A stretch of DNA of 44,442 nt from Eubacteriales bacterium (lineage in GTDB: Bacteria > Bacillota > Clostridia > Lachnospirales > Lachnospiraceae), in contig JAUNFZ010000001.1 of assembly GCA_030524785.1 (NCBI GenBank), positions 1-44,442 of the forward strand. The letters are read 5' to 3'. The position numbers were made by a program, and so were the translations under genes. The notes beneath the pieces are model-generated. The model did not search any database and had not been told where the DNA came from. It saw only the letters and a program-made list of their open reading frames with translations. Below are positions 38,259-44,442 of the stretch, piece after piece; position 1 is the stretch's first letter; each line of letters starts with the position of its first letter.

Positions 38259-40178
38259 ATGCCGAATGAAGATTATGCAAAAGCATTGAAGCTGGGGAAA
38301 AAAGAAGTGGCGTCGCGTACGGCGAAGGGGTTATATCCGTATCTGGCGGTGCTGGACGAAATACCGGAGGCGGCAAATTCTATTATGGAATACCCGCTTG
38401 GGCTGGTGCAGATCCCCACAGAGCAGATTGTCGGTACGAAAACGGCGGGAAGAAGCCAGGCATTTGCGGCAAATTTTATGCCTATTCTCGGCGAATCCAC
38501 TGAGTTTGCGGGAAAATGGTCGCGGCTTTGCGAGTCCCATCTGGAGGAAGGAATCCGGGAGCCGGTAAAAGCTTACGAGTATATGAACCGTTTTTATATC
38601 GAGGAGGGAAATAAGCGCGTCAGCGTGCTGAAGTATTTTGACGCGGTTTCCGTTCCGGGAACGGTGATAAGAGTCGTACCGCCCCGCACCGAAGAAAAGA
38701 AAAACAGAATTTACTATGAATTTATGGATTTTTACAATCTCTCATCCATCAACTATGTGGAATTTTCGGAGGAGGGACGCTATGCAAAGCTGCAGCGGCT
38801 TCTGGGCAAGCGCCCGGATGAAATCTGGAGCGACGACGACCGGCTGAATTTCAGCTCTCTTTTCTCAAGATTTGTTTCCATGTACAGGGCTAATGGAGGC
38901 GATAAGCTGGAAATTACGTCCGGCGACGCCTTTCTGGATTTTCTTGAGATTTATGGGTACAGCGAGTTGGACAGCATGACGACAGCGGAGCTTAAGGAAA
39001 AGCTTACAAGAAGCTGGAAGATGTTCGACGCCCTTGCGAAGGAGGACTCCGTGGAGATCCAGATGACCCCCAGGGAGCAGAAAAAACCGCTGCTGCAGCG
39101 GCTGATTCCCCTAAGCTCTCCGCAGCTGAAAATTGCCTTTGTGCATGAGACAGATCCAAAGAAGTCCGGCTGGACGTACGCCCATGACCTGGGACGTATG
39201 CACCTTCAGCAGATGTTCCCGGATCAGGTGAGAATTGCGGAGTATCATCTGGAAAGTGTGGACGAAAAGAGCGCGGCGGACATGATTGCCCGGGCGGTGG
39301 ACGAAGGAAATACGATTATTTTTACCACCTCGCCGGTACTGGCAAGGGCCAGCATCAAGGCGGCAGTGGAGCATCCGAATGTAAAAATCCTGAACTGTTC
39401 TCTTTTGGCAAGCCATGGATTTATACGGACCTACAGCGCTCGGATGTACGAGGCAAAATATCTGATGGGGGCAATTGCCGGGGCGATGTCGGAGAACGGC
39501 AGGCTTGGCTATATTGCGGATTACCCAATTTACGGTACGGTGGCGAATGTCAACGCCTTTGCGTTGGGCGCAAAGCTTGTGACCCCCCGGGCTAAGATTT
39601 TTGTGGAGTGGACCTCAAGAAAACATGTGGATATCTATGAGAGATTTCGGTCGGAGGGAGTATCCTATGTGTCGGGAAAGGATATTATCATTCCCGGAAA
39701 GAGCGAGGGCTCCCGTCATTTTGGTATTTTTAAGCTGGATGAGGAGTGGCCTCACAACCTGGCGATGCCGTTGTGGCATTGGGGAAAATTTTACGAAAAG
39801 ATGATCCGCAATATTTTGAGCGGGACATGGAAAAATGAAGAAAACTCAAAGGTAAAGTCTGTAAATTACTGGTGGGGAATGTCGGCGGGAGTCATTGACG
39901 TGGTGTGCTCCCACAACCTTCCGGTGGGCACCTCACGGTTGGTGGAGCTTCTGAAAAATACGATCAGTTCGGGAGAATTTAATCCGTTTTCGGGTATTTT
40001 GTATTCTCAGACCGGCGTTGTGCAGGGGGAGGAAGAAACGACCCTTACGCCGGAGAAGATTATCACCATGGACTGGCTGGCAGAAAATGTAATCGGAAGT
40101 ATTCCAAAGATGGCGGATCTGGAAGAAAAAGCAAAGCCGGTGGTTCTGCAGCAGGGCGTGGAAGTGACGGAAGAATGA
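38259..40178 (+). CDS. BMP-family substrate-binding protein fused to an N-terminal ParB-like region
   Basis: A 639-residue protein. Residues from about 289 (LKIAFVHETDPKKSGWTYAHDLGRM) form a BMP/PnrA-type binding domain, with NGRLGYIADYPIYGTVANVNAFALGA and WTSRKHVDIYERF. The N-terminal part has no signal peptide or lipobox and contains YIEEGNKRVSVLKYF (113-127), which resembles the ParB/sulfiredoxin-like nuclease motif. So it is probably cytoplasmic, perhaps a nucleoside-responsive sensor rather than a transport protein. It overlaps the phosphoesterase gene by 4 bases. Confidence 0.8.
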   Translation: MPNEDYAKALKLGKKEVASRTAKGLYPYLAVLDEIPEAANSIMEYPLGLVQIPTEQIVGTKTAGRSQAFAANFMPILGESTEFAGKWSRLCESHLEEGIREPVKAYEYMNRFYIEEGNKRVSVLKYFDAVSVPGTVIRVVPPRTEEKKNRIYYEFMDFYNLSSINYVEFSEEGRYAKLQRLLGKRPDEIWSDDDRLNFSSLFSRFVSMYRANGGDKLEITSGDAFLDFLEIYGYSELDSMTTAELKEKLTRSWKMFDALAKEDSVEIQMTPREQKKPLLQRLIPLSSPQLKIAFVHETDPKKSGWTYAHDLGRMHLQQMFPDQVRIAEYHLESVDEKSAADMIARAVDEGNTIIFTTSPVLARASIKAAVEHPNVKILNCSLLASHGFIRTYSARMYEAKYLMGAIAGAMSENGRLGYIADYPIYGTVANVNAFALGAKLVTPRAKIFVEWTSRKHVDIYERFRSEGVSYVSGKDIIIPGKSEGSRHFGIFKLDEEWPHNLAMPLWHWGKFYEKMIRNILSGTWKNEENSKVKSVNYWWGMSAGVIDVVCSHNLPVGTSRLVELLKNTISSGEFNPFSGILYSQTGVVQGEEETTLTPEKIITMDWLAENVIGSIPKMADLEEKAKPVVLQQGVEVTEE

Positions 40179-40795
40179 AAATACTGGCCATTGCGGACGA
40201 GGAGTCCAGATACTTATGGGATTTTTATGAGCGCGAAAAGCTTGAGGGTGTAGACCTGATTCTTTCGGCGGGCGACCTGGATGCGGATTATCTGTCGTTT
40301 CTGACGACAATGTACGCCATCCCGGTGCTCTACGTTCATGGGAATCACGACGACAAATATAAGATAAAGCCCCCCGAGGGCTGCATCTGCATTGATGATG
40401 AGATTTATGAGTTTCAGGGAATCCGTATCCTGGGCCTGGGAGGCTCTATGCGTTACCGTCCCGGGGGAAATCAGTATACGGACGAGCAGATGCGCCGCCG
40501 CACGCAGCGGCTGTGGCGGCAGCTCTGGAAGCATAAAGGATTTGATGTTTTGCTGACGCACGCTCCGGCCTACGGAATTAACGACGGCCGCGATCTGCCC
40601 CATCAGGGATTTCAGGAATTTGTGCGGCTGATGGAAAAATACCGCCCGCGGTTTTTTGTGCACGGCCATGTACACATGACCTATGGAAGAAACCACAAGC
40701 GGTACGATAAATATCAGGATACCCATATCATTAATGCGTATGAGCGATGCATATTTGAATATGAGGATGAGCACCTGCGGGAGCATCTGCGCTGA
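40175..40795 (+). CDS. Calcineurin-like metallophosphoesterase
   Basis: A 206-residue phosphoesterase of the YfcE/MPP type. Metal motifs are SAGDLD, VHGNHDDKY, LTHAPAYG and FVHGHVH. The first motif reads ADEES, with Glu where most members have the DxH histidine, a variant worth noting. ATG 40175 overlaps the end of the BMP gene (ATGA). The stop is followed within 60 bases by a terminator that lies inside the convergent patatin gene. Confidence 0.87.
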   Translation: MKILAIADEESRYLWDFYEREKLEGVDLILSAGDLDADYLSFLTTMYAIPVLYVHGNHDDKYKIKPPEGCICIDDEIYEFQGIRILGLGGSMRYRPGGNQYTDEQMRRRTQRLWRQLWKHKGFDVLLTHAPAYGINDGRDLPHQGFQEFVRLMEKYRPRFFVHGHVHMTYGRNHKRYDKYQDTHIINAYERCIFEYEDEHLREHLR

Positions 40796-40805
40796 GAAAA
40801 TTTTG

Positions 40806-41657
40806 TCAGTCTTTTGCGGCTGCCAGGAATCTTTGGATTTCCGGCAGCTTTTTCTTTGCATCGTGCCGGCCCAGCCGGTACATGGCAAGAATTTTTTTGC
40901 GGTCCTTTTCCGTGCGGTGAATATGCATTTCCCGGCTTGGACGAATGACAAGGACTTCCCCTCTGGCCTCCGCCTGTTGAATGTGGGCAAGCTCCTGATT
41001 ATACTTCCGGGGCCGTTCCTGAATCGCTTTACGGAAGTTCGGATACTTCCGATAGGCGTGTTTGCTGCTCGTAAGGCGGGAGCTCTTTTTCTGATACCCG
41101 TCCACCTGGGTAAGCACCACGATGTTGCGCTCAAAGCCCATGGAGCGAAAGGCCTCCAGCGGGATGCTGTCTGCAACGCCGCCGTCCAGATAAGGTGTGC
41201 CGTCAATCCATACGGTTCTTGAGACAAAAGGCATGGAGGCGGAGGCCCGCATATAGTCCATCTGCCGGCGCAGATCCGTGCAGCGGATGTACTCAGCGCG
41301 GCCTGTTTTCAGATTTGTGCAGGTCACATAAAATTCTGCGGGGGATGTGATGAAAGCCTGGTGGTCAAAGGGATCCAGCCGGTTGGGCAGCTCATCATAA
41401 CAGAATTTGGCGTTCACCAGATTGCCGGTCAGCAGAAGGGAGCGGAAGCTCATAAATTTCCAGCTTTTGTGATATCTCAGATAATAGCGGATGCTGCGGT
41501 AATGCTGGCCGGATACGTAGGAGCAGCCGTGGATTGCGCCAGCAGATACGCCGATCACTCCGTCTGTGATAATGTTATGTTCCATAAAGACGTCCAGCAC
41601 GCCGGCAGTATAGATGCCCCGCATGGCGCCGCCTTCCAGTACAAGTCCTGTTTTCAT
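40806..41657 (-). CDS. Patatin-like phospholipase
   Basis: A 283-residue serine hydrolase of the YjjU-like patatin group. The oxyanion motif is GGAMRG (9-14), nucleophile Ser38 is in GVSAG, and catalytic Asp158 is in YLDGGVADSIPLEAF, forming the Ser-Asp dyad. It has no signal peptide, so it acts on cytoplasmic-side lipids. ATG 41657 follows AAGGAGGTATACT. A minus-strand TATAAT at 41688-41683 is the likely -10. Convergent with the phosphoesterase gene, 10 bases apart. Confidence 0.9.
   Translation of the reverse strand: MKTGLVLEGGAMRGIYTAGVLDVFMEHNIITDGVIGVSAGAIHGCSYVSGQHYRSIRYYLRYHKSWKFMSFRSLLLTGNLVNAKFCYDELPNRLDPFDHQAFITSPAEFYVTCTNLKTGRAEYIRCTDLRRQMDYMRASASMPFVSRTVWIDGTPYLDGGVADSIPLEAFRSMGFERNIVVLTQVDGYQKKSSRLTSSKHAYRKYPNFRKAIQERPRKYNQELAHIQQAEARGEVLVIRPSREMHIHRTEKDRKKILAMYRLGRHDAKKKLPEIQRFLAAAKD
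40819..40853 (+). terminator. Plus-strand terminator located inside the 3' end of the patatin gene
   Basis: GCTGCC and GGAA (40819-40829) pair with TTCC and GGCAGC (40839-40848), with one bulge, followed by T5. It would end the coaX operon transcript within the patatin coding sequence. Confidence 0.75.
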
Positions 41658-41722
41658 AGTATACCTCCTTATTCTGCCATATATTATACTACAGTTTACC
41701 CGAATGGGAAAAGAAAAAGTGA

Positions 41723-41751
41723 TGGAAATGTGATACTTCCTGCGGTATAAT
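41723..41751 (+). promoter_or_regulatory. Promoter of the YfhO-like gene
   Basis: TGGAAA (41723-41728), a 17-bp spacer and consensus TATAAT (41746-41751). The -35 is weak (4 of 6). Confidence 0.6.
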
Positions 41752-41783
41752 CAAAGCAGAAGCTTTTTGGCCGGAGGGAGTTT

Positions 41784-44442
41784 ATGAGTAAAACGGAAAA
41801 GAGAAAATGCTTTTTGATCTATACTGGGCTGTTCCTTATGATGGCGGCTGTGGTGTACCATAGTTTTGCTGCCGCCGGGAAAACCCTTGTGTCTGTCAAC
41901 GACGGGTTTAACCAGCATTACCGGGCGTTGCGGTATTACGGGGAGTGGCTGCGCGGGATCGTGCATACGCTTTTTACAGAGGGGCGGCTGACGTTTCCCG
42001 AATGGGACTTTTCCATTGGTTACGGCGCGAATATTCTGACTACCTTTCACTATTATGTCATCGGAGATCCGCTGACGCTGCTGGCAGTATTTGTGCCGGC
42101 AAAATATACGGCATATCTGTACAGCTTTCTGATAGTGCTGCGGGCATATCTGAGCGGTATCGCTTTTTTGTGCTACTGTATTTATATGAAGAAAAAGAAT
42201 TGCGTCGGGATCCTGGCCGGTGCTTTTATCTATGTGTTTGGCTCCTGGACTATCATTGCGGGAATCAGACATCCGTTTTTTGCAAATCCGATGATTTATC
42301 TGCCCTTTGTTCTGATTGGCGTAGAAAAGATTTTCAGAAAAGAAAAGCCTTGGGTACTGATTTTTTCCGTGTTTGTTTCCGCTGCGAGCAATTTTTATTT
42401 CTTTTATATGATCGCGCTGCAGACAGTAATTTATGTACTGGTGCGGTGCTGCGCGCTGTTTGGAAGGAAGCGTTTCAGAGAGGCGCTGGGGTGTATTGCG
42501 AAGATCGGAGGCTGTTCCCTTATCGGGGTATTTTTAAGCGCTCCGATACTTTTTCCTGTGATCCGGGTATTTCTGTCGGACAACCGTTCCGGCGTGGAAC
42601 ATGCGGTGAATCTTCTTTACCAGGAAAATTATTACGGCAGCCTTCTGGCGGCTTTTACAGGGCCGGTGTCCCCGGGAAGCTGGACAAATCTTTCCTACGG
42701 GGCCGCAGCGTTTTTTGCAGTTCTTTTTCTCTTTGCAGGAAAAAACAGAAAAAAGTATACCGGCGGAATAAAAGCGATGTTTCTTGTGGGAACGCTCATG
42801 CTTTTGACTCCGGCAGCGGGTCATATACTGAATGGCTTTTCCTATGTATCTAATCGGTGGGCCTGGGGCTACGGGATGATGATTGCATATATTGTCACTA
42901 TGGTCTGGGAGGATTTTGTCTTCTTTGACGGCCGGGGCTTTGTATTAAAGGGCAGAACGGGCTTTGTTCTCCTGGCGGCGCTCACGGCGGCCTATATCGA
43001 CGCATGCGGCAGATTTGAAAATATGAGAGGGATTCTGCGTCTGATGATTGTTTTCCTTTTGCTGCTTGCCGTCGGGGCGTTTACAAAGATAAAAAAATCA
43101 TATCTGTCCCTTGGCATGCTGGCCGTGGTTCTTCTCGGAACGGCGTGGAATTCCTACTGCCAGAACAGCCCGTCGAGGGCGGAATATTTTATGTCGGCAA
43201 AAGAAGTTGAGGCCAGGATGCAGGACAATCCGGACGACCTGGTACGGGAACTTCAGGAAGACAGCGGATTTTTCCGCTATTCGGGAGACGCGGTGCAGGT
43301 CAATTCTTCCGTGAACGGAAAAACGCGCAGCACCCAGTTTTTCTGGAGCCTGTCCCAGGGGGCTGTGGCGGACTGTTTTATCGGGCTGAATATGAATGTA
43401 CACAGGCTGTATTATTACAGCGGTCTGGACAGGCGGGCCGGAGCCGGGGCATTGGCCGGAGTGAAATATTACATCTCCCCATACAGGAAGGCTTCTGTGC
43501 CCTGGGGCTTCCGTTTTCTGACGGAAAGCGGAAAATATTTTGTGTATGAAAATGAATATGCGCTGCCGCTGGGGTATACGTACATGTCCTGCATTACAGA
43601 GGAAGACTTAGCGGGGCTTAACGGAGTGCAGAAAGAGGAGGCGATGCTGCAGAGCGTGCTTCTGGAAGAAATGCCGGAGGGCCTGGAAAAAGGAGAACCG
43701 GTACACGGCGGAGAAAAGCTTGACTGTCAGATCGTACGGCAGGAAGGAAAAGTGGCGGTTGATGAAAACGCCTTTGTCGTGTCCAAGAGAGATGCGTCGG
43801 TTACGCTTGAGATAGCGGGAGACAGCGCAGGACCCGGAGAATATTATGTTCACATAGCAGGGCTTGACTACGAAGGAACCAAGGACGAACTGGGGATTAC
43901 GATTACGTTTTCTGTATCGGGGCAGACGCGCAGCCGGCGGTTTCTACATTCTACAGCGAAAGCAAACTGGTCCTCCGGGATTCATGACCATATGGTAAAC
44001 CTGGGATATACAGAAGAAAATCCAACGGCCATCACGATCACCTTTCCTGCAAGAGGGCGTTATACCTTTGATGAAATTTCCATCTGGCGCCAGCCGGTGG
44101 ATTCCTACGGCGGTTACATTGCCGCGCGGAAGGCAGACGCCTGGGAGAATGAAGTGATCGGCACAGATACCGTAAAGGGCTGCGTGGATGTTTCAGAAAA
44201 TAAAATCCTCTGCCTTTCCATTCCCTATGACGGCGGCTGGAGCGCCTACGTGGACGGGAAGAAGCAGAAGATTTTAAAAGCCAATTATATGTTCTCGGCG
44301 GTGCCCCTGGAAGCGGGCCGCCATGAGATTCTGCTGGTTTACCGCACGCCGGGACTTGGAGTGGGGCTGGCGCTTTGCATCTGCGGGATAATAGCGATGG
44401 CGGGCATTGTGCTGGCACCCGGATTTATCGCTCCCAGCGCCC
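41784..44442 (+). CDS. YfhO family membrane protein (3' end beyond window)
   Basis: The frame is open from ATG 41784 (after CCGGAGGGAG) to the right edge, giving 886 residues without a stop. About twelve hydrophobic spans occupy the first 450 residues. Signature stretches are SVNDGFNQHYRALRYYGEW, PEWDFSIGYGANILTTFHYYVIGDPL and SYVSNRWAWGYGMMIAYI. A large extracytoplasmic domain follows, and a last span appears near the visible end (GLGVGLALCICGIIAMAGIVL). YfhO proteins are linked to glycosylation of cell-wall polymers such as lipoteichoic acid. It is divergent from the patatin gene. Confidence 0.9.
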   Translation, partial: MSKTEKRKCFLIYTGLFLMMAAVVYHSFAAAGKTLVSVNDGFNQHYRALRYYGEWLRGIVHTLFTEGRLTFPEWDFSIGYGANILTTFHYYVIGDPLTLLAVFVPAKYTAYLYSFLIVLRAYLSGIAFLCYCIYMKKKNCVGILAGAFIYVFGSWTIIAGIRHPFFANPMIYLPFVLIGVEKIFRKEKPWVLIFSVFVSAASNFYFFYMIALQTVIYVLVRCCALFGRKRFREALGCIAKIGGCSLIGVFLSAPILFPVIRVFLSDNRSGVEHAVNLLYQENYYGSLLAAFTGPVSPGSWTNLSYGAAAFFAVLFLFAGKNRKKYTGGIKAMFLVGTLMLLTPAAGHILNGFSYVSNRWAWGYGMMIAYIVTMVWEDFVFFDGRGFVLKGRTGFVLLAALTAAYIDACGRFENMRGILRLMIVFLLLLAVGAFTKIKKSYLSLGMLAVVLLGTAWNSYCQNSPSRAEYFMSAKEVEARMQDNPDDLVRELQEDSGFFRYSGDAVQVNSSVNGKTRSTQFFWSLSQGAVADCFIGLNMNVHRLYYYSGLDRRAGAGALAGVKYYISPYRKASVPWGFRFLTESGKYFVYENEYALPLGYTYMSCITEEDLAGLNGVQKEEAMLQSVLLEEMPEGLEKGEPVHGGEKLDCQIVRQEGKVAVDENAFVVSKRDASVTLEIAGDSAGPGEYYVHIAGLDYEGTKDELGITITFSVSGQTRSRRFLHSTAKANWSSGIHDHMVNLGYTEENPTAITITFPARGRYTFDEISIWRQPVDSYGGYIAARKADAWENEVIGTDTVKGCVDVSENKILCLSIPYDGGWSAYVDGKKQKILKANYMFSAVPLEAGRHEILLVYRTPGLGVGLALCICGIIAMAGIVLAPGFIAPSA

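Noticed and set aside
40214-41227. 337-residue minus-strand frame spanning the phosphoesterase and patatin genes
   Set aside because: It overlaps two well-supported genes in other frames; its sequence matches neither family.
41945-42853. 302-residue frame within the YfhO-like gene
   Set aside because: The overlapping frame from 41784 has transmembrane spans and YfhO motifs and stays open to the window edge; this one is an out-of-phase shadow.
1-44442. tRNA or rRNA genes
   Set aside because: No T-loop GGTTCGAATCC-type motif with matching acceptor stems and no rRNA-like stretch was noticed in any gap; a tRNAscan run would settle it.

Overview
The window looks like a chromosome segment from a Lachnospiraceae-type Firmicute (Clostridia). 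The reasons are strong AGGAGG ribosome sites throughout, TTGACA/TATAAT promoters with 17-bp spacers, Gram-positive LexA (Cheo-type) boxes, a Clostridium-type 874-residue pyruvate phosphate dikinase, and lineage-typical families (YtrA-type GntR with ABC exporter, DUF2284, TIGR03915/03916 repair pair, YfhO). Assignment is by protein character only. No rRNA, tRNA, transposase, integrase or CRISPR array was found.

Layout. 1-2324: the tail of an unknown gene, then tcdA and pepD. 2347-4654: rpmG-secE-nusG-rplK-rplA, closed by a strong terminator, so rplJ/rplL do not follow directly. 4745-7505: ppdK with a terminator-like hairpin in its leader. 7506-13290: an AT-rich accessory island. It holds small stress or toxin-antitoxin-like modules (hypothetical+DUF4160, MNT+HEPN, Fic, AAA/DUF4143 ATPase). 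Two repeat types (R1 and R2, three copies each) separate the first three modules. The island ends in a rearranged stretch with a 216-bp direct repeat of a flavodoxin gene end, a 5'-truncated DUF1016/YhcG nuclease gene and other gene debris. 13272-14523: flavodoxin and a divergent TetR regulator. 14622-20907: a sugar-type ABC importer operon with an alpha/beta hydrolase-like protein and a zinc alcohol dehydrogenase. 20940-24224: GntR-ABC-permease operon with its own operator. 24349-26130: aspS on the minus strand. 26304-29819: a threonine-aldolase-like gene and an SOS-box-controlled radical SAM/DUF4130 DNA repair pair. 29841-31630: small gene, MFS transporter and a 71-residue protein. 31717-36737: a PucR regulator divergent from an uncharacterised three-gene operon (unknown protein, GcvT-like folate protein, SDR). 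36916-40853: coaX-DUF2284-BMP fusion-metallophosphoesterase. 40806-41657: patatin (minus). 41784-end: a YfhO-like membrane protein cut by the window edge.

The most unusual parts are the repeat-separated cassette array at 7.5-10.6 kb, the 216-bp repeat that truncates the DUF1016 gene, the SOS-controlled repair pair, and two operons of unknown substrate (importer/hydrolase/dehydrogenase, and PucR/GcvT-like/SDR). Coordinates and pairings were read by eye. Family names rest on recognised motifs, not on database searches.
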